64,000 nt of DNA from DAOPZC01 sp035353175 (GCA_035353175.1 DAOPZC010000012.1:1-64000), one strand, 5' to 3'; positions 9,120 to 18,389 are shown, counted from the stretch's first letter. Notes: generated by a model from the sequence alone, not told the origin. Program-made: numbers and translations.

Positions 9120-9146
9120 ACGCGTGCGCATCGAATGCGCACGCGT
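9120..9146 (+). promoter_or_regulatory. Perfect 12-bp hairpin between fabF and fabZ
   Basis: ACGCGTGCGCAT and ATGCGCACGCGT are exact inverse complements around a CGA loop, starting 13 bases after the fabF stop and ending before the fabZ ribosome binding site. It is followed only by CTTTC, so it is a poor terminator. It could be a processing or mRNA-stabilising element, or a partial attenuator. Confidence 0.55.
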
Positions 9147-9168
9147 CTTTCAGGATAAGGTGTGAACA

Positions 9169-9648
9169 ATGAGTGACGAAGAAGTCAAGAGCGAGCCGAA
9201 ACAAATGGTCGAGGACGGCAAGGGTTACGACGGTCCGGCCGAGGATTTGCTTCCGCACCGTAAGCCGTTTCTGTTTCTGAACAAGCTGGTGTATTCCGAT
9301 CAGAAGCGGTATGTCGGCGAAATGACCTACACGGAGGATATGTGGTTCTTCAAGGGGCATTTCCCCGAATATCCGGTTGTCCCCGGCGTGATTCTGATTG
9401 AGACCATGGCGCAGTGCGGCGGCGCCGGACTGGTTGCCTCCGGCCTGGTCCGCAACGGGCTGTTTTTGCTGGTCGGCGTGGACAACGCCAAATTCCGCCG
9501 GCAGGTCCGTCCGAACGACAAGCTGCGCATGGAAATCGAGAATATCAGAGTCAGCTCCCGCATGGCGATCCAGCACGGCAAGGCCTTCGTCGGTGACGAG
9601 TTGGCCGCGGAAGCCGATTTCAAATGCGTGTTGGGACCCGGCAAATAA
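9169..9648 (+). CDS. fabZ: 3-hydroxyacyl-ACP dehydratase, FabZ type
   Basis: A hotdog-fold dehydratase acting on 3-hydroxyacyl-ACP in fatty acid elongation. It has 159 residues. The sequence shows the PHRKPFLFLNKL entry, then GHFPEYPVVPGVILIE. Catalytic His (H64 in KGHFP) and Glu (E78 in LIETMAQ) are 14 residues apart, the same spacing as in characterised FabZ proteins. The first 25 residues are an acidic/basic extension (EEVKSEPKQ) not needed for catalysis. AAGG precedes the start. It is third in the fab cluster, and a secreted galactosidase gene begins only 20 bases later. Confidence 0.9.
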   Translation: MSDEEVKSEPKQMVEDGKGYDGPAEDLLPHRKPFLFLNKLVYSDQKRYVGEMTYTEDMWFFKGHFPEYPVVPGVILIETMAQCGGAGLVASGLVRNGLFLLVGVDNAKFRRQVRPNDKLRMEIENIRVSSRMAIQHGKAFVGDELAAEADFKCVLGPGK

Positions 9649-9668
9649 GCCGGTCTCGATGGGCGGCT

Positions 9669-11492
9669 ATGATGACCGGACATTTAGGGTTGACGGTCCT
9701 CATAGCCGTCGCTTTTTCTGCCGTCGGCCTGTGCGCGGGAACGGTCGACGTGGCGTCCTTCGGGCTGAGTCCCGGCACGAAAGAAAATATGACCCCGGCC
9801 GTGCGGCGCTTGCTGGCGTCCTGCACGAACGGGAACGAACTGATTGTTCTTCCCCAAGGGCGCTACGATTTTTGGCCCGACCAGCCCGGCAAGATGTCCT
9901 GCGCGTTCCGGATTGAAGGTGTAAAAGGGCTGACACTCGACGGCGGCGGCGCGAACTTTGTTTTTCACGGGCTCATGAATCCGTTCCGCATCGAGCGGTC
10001 GGAAGGCGTCGTCGTGAGGAACCTCTCGATCGACTGGGACCGTCCGTTTATCACGCAGGGCCGGATCGTCGGCGCGGCCGACGCGTCCGTCGACATCGCG
10101 ATCGACAAGGCGCAGTATCCCTATGTGATCGAGGACGGCCGCGCGTGGTTCACGGGCGAAGACTGGAAACGCCCGGTGGACGGCTACAACATCCTCTACG
10201 ACAAGTCCACTAAGGAGATCGTCTACAAGACGCGCGATAATCCGCTGAACATGGATTTCAACCAGCGCGCGGAAGAGGTCAGCCCCGGTGTGGTGCGGTT
10301 CCACGGCAAGCCGAAGATCAAGCCGGAGGCCGGCACATACATCGCGCTCAACCACGGCCGTTATATCGTGACCTGTTTCGATGTGGCCCGGTGCCGGGAC
10401 GTGACGCTCAAAGACGTCACCGTGTTTCACTCCCTGAGCCATGGGCTGGTCGCCTCGCGCACCGAGAACCTCACGCTGGACCGCTTCAACATCGCGGCGA
10501 ACGAACGGAAGGGGCGCGTGTTCAGCTCCGTGGCGGACGGTTTCCATCTGGTCCACTGCAAAGGCGACGTCGTTATCGAAAACTGTGTCCATACGGGGTT
10601 GGGCGACGATTTCCTCAACACGCACGGCCGCAACTGCGTGGTGCAGAAGCGGCTCGACAACCGCACGGTGCGTGTGAACCGCGCCGAGTGCACGGACGCG
10701 GGCGACGAGGTCTGGCTTCTGCGCAAAGGAAAGGCACAGCGCCGCGAGGTGTATTGCGTGACGGCAGTCTCGCCAGTGCGCCTGGACGAGAATCGGTGGG
10801 GGCAGGATGTCATCTTCACAGAGCCGTTGCCGCCGGATTTTAACGAGGGCGATTTTTTTGAGAACAAGACGTGGAACGCGCGACTGACGATGCGCCACTG
10901 CAAGGTGCTGAAGCGCCACCGGGCGCGCGGCATCCTGGTGACGACCCCCGAGAAGGTCGTGATCGAAAAGAATCTGTTTCGTACCGCGGGCACGGCGATC
11001 CTGATCGAGGGCGACACGGACCACTGGTTCGAGTCGGGCGCCAACCGGAACGTGCTGATCCGGGATAACGTTTTCGAGGACTGCCTCTCGTCGGGTTCCG
11101 AGACCGGCGGCAAGTGGGAATGGGGTGAGGCGGTCATCACGATCACACCGTCGCACCAGCCCGACAGCGTGGCGAGCGAGCCCTATCACCGCAACATCCG
11201 GATCGAAGGGAACACCTTCAAGACGTTCGACGTGCCGCTTGTGCGCGCGCGCTCCGTGCGGGGTTTCACGTTCAAAAAGAATGCAATCGAGCACACGCCG
11301 ACCTATGCGCCTTTCGCGTGGCAGCAGGCTGCCTTTTGGTTCGACGGATGTCGCGAGGTGGCGGTGAGGGAAAATCGCTACGACGAGGCCTACGGGGGCC
11401 GGACGATCTGGACCGAGCACATGGCTCCCGTCGACCTGGAGGTCAAAGACGGGCGCGCGTTCGAAGTGCAGGCCAAACCCGCGGTCAAATGA
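9669..11492 (+). CDS. GH110-family alpha-1,3-galactosidase-like enzyme, exported
   Basis: A 607-residue right-handed beta-helix protein predicted to cleave terminal alpha-1,3-linked galactose. Diagnostic GH110-like blocks are the PQGRYDFWPDQ segment early in the protein, SIDWDRPFITQ, and GLGDDFLNTHG with adjacent aspartates D313 and D314 at the expected catalytic site. A signal peptide starts at the twin ATGs at 9669/9672 (TGHLGLTVLIAVAFSAVGLCAG). A longer in-frame start at 9624 is rejected because it lies inside fabZ and would bury the signal. It follows fabZ closely, so it may be co-transcribed, although no functional link to lipid synthesis is obvious. It converges on the sulfatase at 11556. 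Confidence 0.82.
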   Translation: MMTGHLGLTVLIAVAFSAVGLCAGTVDVASFGLSPGTKENMTPAVRRLLASCTNGNELIVLPQGRYDFWPDQPGKMSCAFRIEGVKGLTLDGGGANFVFHGLMNPFRIERSEGVVVRNLSIDWDRPFITQGRIVGAADASVDIAIDKAQYPYVIEDGRAWFTGEDWKRPVDGYNILYDKSTKEIVYKTRDNPLNMDFNQRAEEVSPGVVRFHGKPKIKPEAGTYIALNHGRYIVTCFDVARCRDVTLKDVTVFHSLSHGLVASRTENLTLDRFNIAANERKGRVFSSVADGFHLVHCKGDVVIENCVHTGLGDDFLNTHGRNCVVQKRLDNRTVRVNRAECTDAGDEVWLLRKGKAQRREVYCVTAVSPVRLDENRWGQDVIFTEPLPPDFNEGDFFENKTWNARLTMRHCKVLKRHRARGILVTTPEKVVIEKNLFRTAGTAILIEGDTDHWFESGANRNVLIRDNVFEDCLSSGSETGGKWEWGEAVITITPSHQPDSVASEPYHRNIRIEGNTFKTFDVPLVRARSVRGFTFKKNAIEHTPTYAPFAWQQAAFWFDGCREVAVRENRYDEAYGGRTIWTEHMAPVDLEVKDGRAFEVQAKPAVK

Positions 11493-11555
11493 TTCGTGGT
11501 CAACGGCGTCCGGTTTTGGGACCAAAACAACTCAAACGCATCTGCATTTCCTCGC

Positions 11556-13004
11556 CTATCGGATGGGTGCCGTCCCCGTTTTATCCACTTCGTAGCCCCA
11601 TTTGGCAAGGTATGTCGAGCCGGGCCGAAAATCGTCGCCCGTCTTTTCAAGCAGCTGCGCCAACTTGCGATCAAGCTGCGCCTGCAGTGCCGCACACTCG
11701 GCGCGCCCGACCAAATTCGTCTGCTGGCATGGATCGCAGGCGTTGTCGAACAGCAGCCAGGGGCCGCTGAGATCGCGCACATACGTGTAGCGTGAGGTTC
11801 GCACGCCGCGGTATTCGCGGCCGCCGCGCTCGCGCGTCCATTCGCCGAACGGCGTGTAGCAGGCGATGAGGGCGGCGTGATCAGACGGCGCCGCGCCGCG
11901 TATCCAGCCCGAAAAGTCCTCGCCCTGCACGCTGGACGGGATCGGCACGCCGCACAGGCCCAGCAGCGTGGGCATCAGGTCAGGCGTGTTGATGGGCGCG
12001 CAGAGCTCGCGCCCCTGCTTCTGCACCGCGGGATAGCGCACCAGCAGCGGCACGCGGATCGACTCGTCCCATGGCTTTTGTTTACGGATCATGCCGTGCG
12101 AGCCCAACATGTCCCCGTGGTCGGAGGTGAAGACGAAAATCGTGTCGTCGCGGATGCCGGTCTCGTCCAGCGTCTTGAGCAGCGCGCCAAGGCAATCGTC
12201 CATGGCGGCGATGTGCGCGTAGTATCCGGCCAGGTCTTTGCGGGCGCCGCGGTCGCCGGGCGACACGTTCGGGCGCAATGTGAGCCGCTCGGCGTCGAAC
12301 AGGGCCCTGCAGCGTTCCGGCGCGGTCTCGTAGGGGTTGTGTGGCGGGCCCCACGACAGGACCAGCAGGAAAGGCTTGTCGCGCTTCGCGTGCGCGGCGA
12401 TGTAGGCCTGCGCGTCGCGGGTCTGGGCGCTGACATCGTAGCCTTCCCAGATGAGCAGCGTAGGGTCATTGCCTGCGTAATAAGGGGAGCGGTTGTAGGC
12501 GTGGGTGCACTCCAGCACTTTCCAGTAATCGAAGCCCTGCCGCCGCTCCGGCGGGATGTAGGCGCTGCGGCCGTGCCCGTCGAGATGCCACTTGCCGATA
12601 TAGGCCGTGTCGTAGCCGGCCCGCGCGTAGGCCTGCGCGATCGACGTGGCGCGCGTGCTCAGGCAGACGTCGTTGAGGAAGAGTCCGTGCGTGAGCGGGT
12701 ATTGGCCCGTGAGGAAGCTGGCGCGATAGGGGGTGCAGACCGGACAGCACGAGACGGCGTGCGTGAAGTTCACGCTTTCCGACGCCAGTTGATCGAGCTC
12801 CTGCGTCTTGCCTTGCAGGTTGGGGTCTCCCGCATAACCGCAGGCCTGCGCGCGCCACTGGTCCGCCAGCACGAAGACCACGTTGGGACTCTTCGCGTTG
12901 CCGCACTTCGCCGCGTCGCTTGCGCAGCCCGAGAACAAGCCTGCCGTCGCACATCCCGTCACGGCCAAAAAATCGCGTCGGTTAACGTTTGTTTTCGTTT
13001 CCAT
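11556..13004 (-). CDS. Sulfatase (S1 type), exported
   Basis: A 482-residue hydrolase of sulfate esters. It carries C90-T-P-Y-R94, the sulfatase signature in which Cys is matured to formylglycine, preceded by VLADQW (metal-site Asp) and followed by HGDMLGSHGM downstream. The N terminus has an RRDFLA twin-arginine-like motif and then LFSGC, so it may be a Tat substrate, a lipoprotein (Cys27), or both. A maturase (anSME or FGE) must be encoded elsewhere. It is the last gene of a minus-strand run, 40 bases after the CDF gene. The substrate is unknown; the neighbouring glycosidases suggest a sulfated glycan. Confidence 0.88.
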   Translation of the reverse strand: METKTNVNRRDFLAVTGCATAGLFSGCASDAAKCGNAKSPNVVFVLADQWRAQACGYAGDPNLQGKTQELDQLASESVNFTHAVSCCPVCTPYRASFLTGQYPLTHGLFLNDVCLSTRATSIAQAYARAGYDTAYIGKWHLDGHGRSAYIPPERRQGFDYWKVLECTHAYNRSPYYAGNDPTLLIWEGYDVSAQTRDAQAYIAAHAKRDKPFLLVLSWGPPHNPYETAPERCRALFDAERLTLRPNVSPGDRGARKDLAGYYAHIAAMDDCLGALLKTLDETGIRDDTIFVFTSDHGDMLGSHGMIRKQKPWDESIRVPLLVRYPAVQKQGRELCAPINTPDLMPTLLGLCGVPIPSSVQGEDFSGWIRGAAPSDHAALIACYTPFGEWTRERGGREYRGVRTSRYTYVRDLSGPWLLFDNACDPCQQTNLVGRAECAALQAQLDRKLAQLLEKTGDDFRPGSTYLAKWGYEVDKTGTAPIR

Positions 13005-13044
13005 CGGACGGCATCCTTTCTTGGCCTAAAAGGCGGTTGTGCGG

Positions 13045-13959
13045 TTAAGGACTGATCTCGTGCCTCGGCTTGAGGGGCTCAATATGCACGGTCGCGATGG
13101 TGTCGTCGCCAAACCGCTCGCGAAGTTTCTGCTCCAATTGGGAAACTACGGCGTGGGCGTCGGCCACGCGCATCTCGGGGTTGACGCGAACGTGCAGGTC
13201 GATCACGACGGTTTTGCCGACCGAGCGCGTGCGCAAGTTGTGCGGATAGGAAATGTCGGGAAAGCTCAGCGCGATCGCTTCGATATCGTTGTGGATTTCG
13301 GCGGAGAGCGACCGCTCGGTCAGGCCGCCAATCTGGTCTTTCACGATGTCGAACGACACTTTCAGCAACAGGAAGCTGACCACGATCGCGGCGATCGGGT
13401 CCATGATGGTCCATTCGGCTCCCAGAAAGGTGGCCGCACCGATGCCGATCGCCGTGCCGACGGACGACATGGCGTCCGAGCGGTGGTGCCAGGCGTTGGC
13501 GATCACGGAATCGTTCTCGATCCTGCGGCCGACGAGGACCGTTTTCTGGAACAGGACCTCTTTGGAAATGATCGACACGATGGCCGCCCAAAATGCGACT
13601 TGCGCCGGTTTGGGGATGGCTTCGCCCTTGAGGGCGTCGAAGATCGTGTGGATCGCGTCCCAGCCGATCTTGACGCCGACGAGTAAGAGGACGATTCCCA
13701 CGACTGCGGCCGCGATGGTTTCATACTTGCCGTGGCCGTAGGCATGATCGGCGTCTTTGGGCTTGCGGGAGAAACGGATGCCGATCAAGACCGCGATGTC
13801 GGTTGCGAAGTCAGAGAGGGTATGGACCGCGTCAGCGATCATGGCCTGACTGTTTCCCAAGAAACCGGCCGCGAATTTAGCGGTCATTAAAATGATGTTA
13901 ACGGCCACACCGATGTACGTGATGCGGATCGCCTGCTCGGCGCGTTGATTCAAATCCAT
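13045..13959 (-). CDS. Cation diffusion facilitator (CDF/FieF-like) metal transporter
   Basis: A 304-residue inner membrane antiporter exporting divalent metal ions such as Zn, Fe or Mn. It has the usual six hydrophobic segments, metal-site motifs DAVHTLSD (near residue 43) and HHRSDAMSS, and a DHAYGHGKYE loop, followed by a cytoplasmic domain with VIDLHVRVNP and an HXH-like end. Length is typical. It sits 26 bases downstream of the serine hydrolase gene and 40 bases upstream of the sulfatase gene, so it appears embedded in a polysaccharide-related unit. Metal specificity cannot be read with confidence. Confidence 0.9.
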   Translation of the reverse strand: MDLNQRAEQAIRITYIGVAVNIILMTAKFAAGFLGNSQAMIADAVHTLSDFATDIAVLIGIRFSRKPKDADHAYGHGKYETIAAAVVGIVLLLVGVKIGWDAIHTIFDALKGEAIPKPAQVAFWAAIVSIISKEVLFQKTVLVGRRIENDSVIANAWHHRSDAMSSVGTAIGIGAATFLGAEWTIMDPIAAIVVSFLLLKVSFDIVKDQIGGLTERSLSAEIHNDIEAIALSFPDISYPHNLRTRSVGKTVVIDLHVRVNPEMRVADAHAVVSQLEQKLRERFGDDTIATVHIEPLKPRHEISP

Positions 13960-13985
13960 GAGTTATAACCTTCCTTTCCGCGGTG

Positions 13986-15506
13986 TCATTGACGTTGTGC
14001 CGAAGGCTGTCCGATGAGCTGCCACTTTTTCGCTCCAAAAGACACATTGTATTCCAAATCCAAATATAACCGGTCATCCTTGAAGCGGAGCGCCATGGCC
14101 AGCCGATAGGGGGTTTCGCAGAAATAGATGTGGGCCGTGTACACGTCGGGTGTGGTCCACGCGCCCGAGGCGGCGACCGTTTGGCGGCCGTTTGTCATGC
14201 CGAGCGGCGGGTTAAGTTCCCTTTCAAAGGTGATTTCACCCTTGGACCATTTCCCTGAACCGCAGTTGATGCGCTGCTCGCCGTGAAGATTGTTCAACGT
14301 CAGGTAGAGTCCTGAACCGTCTTGATTCAGCGAGAGTGTTTTCAGCCCTTTTTCGTTCTCCTCGAACGCGTAGACTTTGCCTAGCATGCCGATCGCGGTG
14401 GCGGGGAGGCGTTCGCCCTGAACCGGCCGGAGCGCGAGGGTGGCGAGCGTGTCCGTCAGGCGGGCGTACGCCTCTGTGTCGGGCTCCAGCGCGCCGGCCT
14501 TCATTTCGGGCAGGAGTCGTGTCCAGACCGTGTCGAGCACCTCCTGCATGTCGCCCACCCCGCTGGTGATCGCCAGCACGGCGTCTTGATCGGGCATTAC
14601 CAGGCAGTATTGGCCGAAGGCCCCGTCGCCGCGATAGGCGTTGTGGCGGCAACGCCAGAACTGGAAGCCATAGCCCTGCGACCAGTCGCTGCCCGCTTTG
14701 TCGCCGTTCGAGATCTGTTTGGAGGTCGCTTGGCTGATCCAGTTTTCGGAGAGCAGGCGCTTGCCGTTCCAAACGCCTTGCTGCAGATAGAGCTGGCCCA
14801 GCGCTGCGATGTCGCGGGTCTTGACCTTCAGTCCGTAGCCGCCGGTCTTGACGCCCTGAGGGCTGGTCTCCCACGTCGCGTTGCGGATATCCAGCGGCGC
14901 GAAGAGGCGAGGGGCCAGGTAGTTCAGCAGATCCTGCCCCGTGGTTTTCTGCAGGATGGCGGAGAGCATATAGGTGGCTCCGGTGTTATAGCGGAAGTGG
15001 GTTCCGGGCGCGTGCTTGACCGGCTGCGCCAGAAAAATTCTGATCCAATCTCCGTCGGGGGCGGCCTTCATGGGCGTGAACGTGTCGTCAGTGTTGCCGC
15101 TGCCCATGCAGAGCAGGTCGCGGATCCTCATGCGCGACAGGTTTTCGCCCGGCTGCGCGGGGAGTTTGTCGGGAAAGAACGAGACGACTTTGTCGTCAAG
15201 ACTCAGGCGCCCTTCGTCAACTGCGAAACCGATGGCCGAGGAGGTGAAGCTTTTGCTGAGCGAGTAGAGCATGTGCGGTCGGTCTTTTTCGTACGGCGAC
15301 CACCATCCTTCCGCGATGACTTTTCCGTGCCGTACCAGCACGAAACTGTGGAGTGCGTCCACCTCGCGTTCCACCGTGCCAACCCAGTCGAGCACGGCAT
15401 GCGAGGAGACGCCTTGGGCTTCCGGGGCCGATGTCTCGAACGCCCTCAGGCTGCCGGAGACGAGGCAGGCCAAGACGAGAATGTAAAAAACGTTTCGGTG
15501 GGTCAT
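13986..15506 (-). CDS. Beta-lactamase-family serine hydrolase, exported
   Basis: A 506-residue protein of the class C beta-lactamase/penicillin-binding-protein-like family; members act as esterases, peptidases or deacylases. The nucleophile motif is S82-L-S-K85 (SxxK), followed by FRYNTGATYML as the second motif of this family. A C-terminal beta domain of about 150 residues follows. ATG 15506 is chosen because AAGGAAGGAA lies upstream and a signal peptide (MTHRNVFYILVLACLVSGSL) begins there; an earlier in-frame ATG at 15545 lacks these. It is 43 bases after the GH42-like gene and 26 before the CDF gene. Since it lies among glycosidases it could be a carbohydrate esterase, but this is inference. 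Confidence 0.82.
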   Translation of the reverse strand: MTHRNVFYILVLACLVSGSLRAFETSAPEAQGVSSHAVLDWVGTVEREVDALHSFVLVRHGKVIAEGWWSPYEKDRPHMLYSLSKSFTSSAIGFAVDEGRLSLDDKVVSFFPDKLPAQPGENLSRMRIRDLLCMGSGNTDDTFTPMKAAPDGDWIRIFLAQPVKHAPGTHFRYNTGATYMLSAILQKTTGQDLLNYLAPRLFAPLDIRNATWETSPQGVKTGGYGLKVKTRDIAALGQLYLQQGVWNGKRLLSENWISQATSKQISNGDKAGSDWSQGYGFQFWRCRHNAYRGDGAFGQYCLVMPDQDAVLAITSGVGDMQEVLDTVWTRLLPEMKAGALEPDTEAYARLTDTLATLALRPVQGERLPATAIGMLGKVYAFEENEKGLKTLSLNQDGSGLYLTLNNLHGEQRINCGSGKWSKGEITFERELNPPLGMTNGRQTVAASGAWTTPDVYTAHIYFCETPYRLAMALRFKDDRLYLDLEYNVSFGAKKWQLIGQPSAQRQ

Positions 15507-15549
15507 CACGGGGTTCCTTCCTTGCGAGAGGGGGCGCCGCTTCACGGCT

Positions 15550-18177
15550 TCAGCGGGTTCCGAATCGCAAAACCCGGACCTCGCCCTGTTTCATGTTCAG
15601 TTCCACACGCGGGCCTTTGCCGATGGGCGTTCCGTCCAGCGCATCAATGACGCGCGCGTCGCATCCCGTGTCGAATGACACCGGGGCGTTGGTGTGCGCC
15701 TGAACCGAAAGATACCCGTTCGCCGCCCACAGCGCCGGCCCCGGACGGGTGTAACAATGTACCCCTGCGAGTTTCGCGAGCGCGTGCGCCAGTTCCGGGG
15801 TGAGTTCCGGCACGCCGACGAACACGTTGTGGCCTGTCCTGGTGCGACGCACGGCGATGGCCGGCGCCCCGTCGGAATAAGTGGCCCAGACTTCGTCGGC
15901 GGAGGCTTCCACCGTGAAGAGAGGGGCGATCTTGACGGCGGGACCCCACGCCTGCGTGAGGCCGCGGCTGCGGCCGAGGCCGGTCGGCGTGGCTTCGGCC
16001 GTCGGAACCGCCACGGCGCGCGCCTTGAAGCCGGTCACCTCCTGGATGCCGGCGATGTCGCAACGGTCGGGACGGAGATAGCCTGGCGCCCAGCACCAGA
16101 CGCGCGTGACGTCGGACGCGTCTGCGCCGAACCATCCCGCCACCATCCGCCAGAATCCGGCCTCGCGCTGCGCCGCAAGCGCCTGCCGTTGCGTCGCGGT
16201 CAACCGCCACGCGGAAAGGAAAATCTGCAGGCGCGCCGGAACGTTTCTGGCGAGTGCGTCCTCGAGCAGGTATTGACCGTATGGCGCGCCGCAGCGTCCA
16301 AGCGCCGCACGGCCCTCATATATCAGCGGACGCGCCGCCAAAGCCGATCCGCCCGTGAGATGGCACATGCTTGCCTCGTCGATGATTGCGGCGATTTCGG
16401 GCGTGAAGGGGTGCGTGCGTTGCGCCATTGCCTCGTCCACGGGGCGCAGCCGCACGATCTCCCGCCAGATGGCCGCGTCGTTGAACCAGCCCTGCCCGGG
16501 CAGGTCCATCCACCATGTGCCGAAGCCGCGTAAGGCGGCCTGCGCGGTGTTGCGCAGCATCACCTGCTGCGTCTGCTCGAGATTGACGAGGCCGCCTTCC
16601 TGAACGTGTTCTTGCTTGCGCGGATCGAGGAAGGTGCGCGAATCGTCCTCGTTGAGCCACAGGATGCCGGAGCGCATCACGCTTTCGGCCGCGCTCATGA
16701 CGGGCGCCGTGCCCCGCCATTCGCGGTCCGTGTAGGAGATCGGCGAGCAGAGAATGTCGATGTCCGTGCTTTTGAGCAGCGAGCCGAGCGCGTAATGTCC
16801 GCTGGTTGGCGCGCCATTCCCCAGCGGCGGAAATTCAAAGCCGTAGCCGTAAAAAAACACCACCAGCTTCTTGCCGCCGGTGCCGCGGCGGCAGGCCGAC
16901 GCGAGCGCGGCCACGAAGTCGGACATCTCCTGCTGCTGGAAAAGGGCAAACTCGATGAGCCGCTGCTCCTGAGCGGGATTCCGCAGGAATCCGTTCGGGT
17001 GGGCCCGTCGCGCTTCGGCCGTCGGTGGCTCCGCCGTCGCGGCGTCGGGGTCGCCGCGCGCCTTGAGCCATTCGCGGAACGCGGACCGCGTGGCGGGGTC
17101 ATATCCGCTGAGCGGGTGCTTCCACGAATCGTAGTAGAACCACTCGCCGGTGTTTTGTCCGCACGGGTGCAGGCCTGCGAAGTGGTCGGGAAACGCTTCG
17201 CACAGATGGCGCGCCAGTTTTTCCAGGTGTGCGCACATGTCGGTCCGGTAGGCCCGGTCGGAAACGCAGGCCACCTGATACGGCGTGTTGCCGTCGTAGA
17301 CCATCTTGGCTTCGGGGTGACGCTCCAGCCACCAGCCGGGGGCGTTGGCGCTGAAACGCGGCACCAGCAGGACCTTTGGATTGACGGCGATGATGCGGCG
17401 GCAGAGCGCGTCGACGGGCGTCCAGTCCTGCGTCTGCTCGGGCGGGGCCCAGCAGGTCGGCGCCGCGAACGAAACGAGGTTGACGCCCGCATCGCGGGCC
17501 AGCGCCACCTGGTTGTAAAAGGAACCGAGCGGGCCGCCGATACGGGTGTGGACGCCGCCGTCGACGCGATAAACCGCAGGGACCAGATGCGTCTGGACCG
17601 AAGCCTTGACTCGGAAGGTGCATCGGTACGTTTGGCCTTTTGCGAACGCGAGACCGCACCGGCTGTGCAGATGGAAATCGGGCCGCTTGGCGCCGGCTGC
17701 GGGCAGCTTGAGCGATACGCGCAGGGCACCGCCGTCGAACGCGATACTGCCGACCGTGTTGTCCGCTCCGAGGGGCCAAGCGCTCCACGTTTTACGGAAA
17801 GCCTCTTGCGAAGCGAAACTGCCCGCCGGCAAAATGTCCGCACCGCTTTTTGCCTCGGTGATTCGAAGCTCGCTGATCCAGACCTCGCAGGGGGTGTCGG
17901 AGAAGCGGAAGTGCAGGGTGCCGTTGCCGGCCGCATCGGTGTCCGGCGTGAACTCGAACGACTGCGCGTTCCACTCAGTTCCGGCCGCGAGCCGTCCGCT
18001 GTTCTCCGATCCCCAGAAAAAGCGCGGCGGAACCGGTTTGCCGTTGACGTGGATCTGCGGCCCGCCGGATGTGTTCCGGACTCGTACGGCGAGCGGCTCG
18101 TTCTCCGTTCCGGCGCCGGATGAAGCGAGACTCAAGCCGAAAACGAAACAGACGAAAAGACAGCCTCTGGTATGCAT
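15550..18177 (-). CDS. Large secreted glycoside hydrolase, GH42-like (clan GH-A)
   Basis: An 875-residue exported protein. After a signal peptide (HTRGCLFVCFVFGLSLASSG) comes a jelly-roll, carbohydrate-binding-like region (about 25-190), then a TIM-barrel region (about 200-590), then an alpha/beta domain like the trimerisation domain of beta-galactosidases (ARLQIFLSAWRLT) and a short C-terminal beta domain. Plausible acid/base is Glu in NTGEWFYYDSW, and plausible nucleophile is Glu in ILWLNEDDSRT. Activity is probably on beta-galactosides or related sugars, but the match to GH42 is by overall layout only. ATG 18177 is preferred over 18183 because GGGGGAG is correctly spaced. It is the first gene of the minus-strand run to 11556. 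Confidence 0.6.
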   Translation of the reverse strand: MHTRGCLFVCFVFGLSLASSGAGTENEPLAVRVRNTSGGPQIHVNGKPVPPRFFWGSENSGRLAAGTEWNAQSFEFTPDTDAAGNGTLHFRFSDTPCEVWISELRITEAKSGADILPAGSFASQEAFRKTWSAWPLGADNTVGSIAFDGGALRVSLKLPAAGAKRPDFHLHSRCGLAFAKGQTYRCTFRVKASVQTHLVPAVYRVDGGVHTRIGGPLGSFYNQVALARDAGVNLVSFAAPTCWAPPEQTQDWTPVDALCRRIIAVNPKVLLVPRFSANAPGWWLERHPEAKMVYDGNTPYQVACVSDRAYRTDMCAHLEKLARHLCEAFPDHFAGLHPCGQNTGEWFYYDSWKHPLSGYDPATRSAFREWLKARGDPDAATAEPPTAEARRAHPNGFLRNPAQEQRLIEFALFQQQEMSDFVAALASACRRGTGGKKLVVFFYGYGFEFPPLGNGAPTSGHYALGSLLKSTDIDILCSPISYTDREWRGTAPVMSAAESVMRSGILWLNEDDSRTFLDPRKQEHVQEGGLVNLEQTQQVMLRNTAQAALRGFGTWWMDLPGQGWFNDAAIWREIVRLRPVDEAMAQRTHPFTPEIAAIIDEASMCHLTGGSALAARPLIYEGRAALGRCGAPYGQYLLEDALARNVPARLQIFLSAWRLTATQRQALAAQREAGFWRMVAGWFGADASDVTRVWCWAPGYLRPDRCDIAGIQEVTGFKARAVAVPTAEATPTGLGRSRGLTQAWGPAVKIAPLFTVEASADEVWATYSDGAPAIAVRRTRTGHNVFVGVPELTPELAHALAKLAGVHCYTRPGPALWAANGYLSVQAHTNAPVSFDTGCDARVIDALDGTPIGKGPRVELNMKQGEVRVLRFGTR

Positions 18178-18389
18178 TCTCATCTCCCCCCAAGATAGTC
18201 GCCTAAACGGCGAAGCGATCGCGGCCTGTCGAGGCGCGCCCGCTTAACAACATTCCACCTTCATCGCGCCATATTCTGGCATGCTTGCGTTGGAAATCCA
18301 AGCTCATACCCAACTTCTCCTTGCATCTGTGGCGTATTCCCCCCACAATCTCCGGCATAGATGTCAGTCGATAAATGAGAGGGGCTTCT

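Noticed and set aside
6810..9648. fabH-fabF-fabZ as a polyketide-like or aryl-polyene cluster
   Set aside because: No dedicated ACP, acyltransferase, ketoreductase or tailoring gene is adjacent, and the catalytic residues are those of ordinary fatty acid synthesis.
11513..11528. GTTTTGG-GA-CCAAAAC inverted repeat between the GH110-like and sulfatase genes
   Set aside because: The loop of two bases is too tight and no T run follows, so it is not a convincing terminator.
11556..13004. Tyr in the fourth position of the sulfatase motif (CTPYR) as a sign of inactivity
   Set aside because: The core CxPxR is intact, and bacterial S1 sulfatases tolerate other residues at that position.
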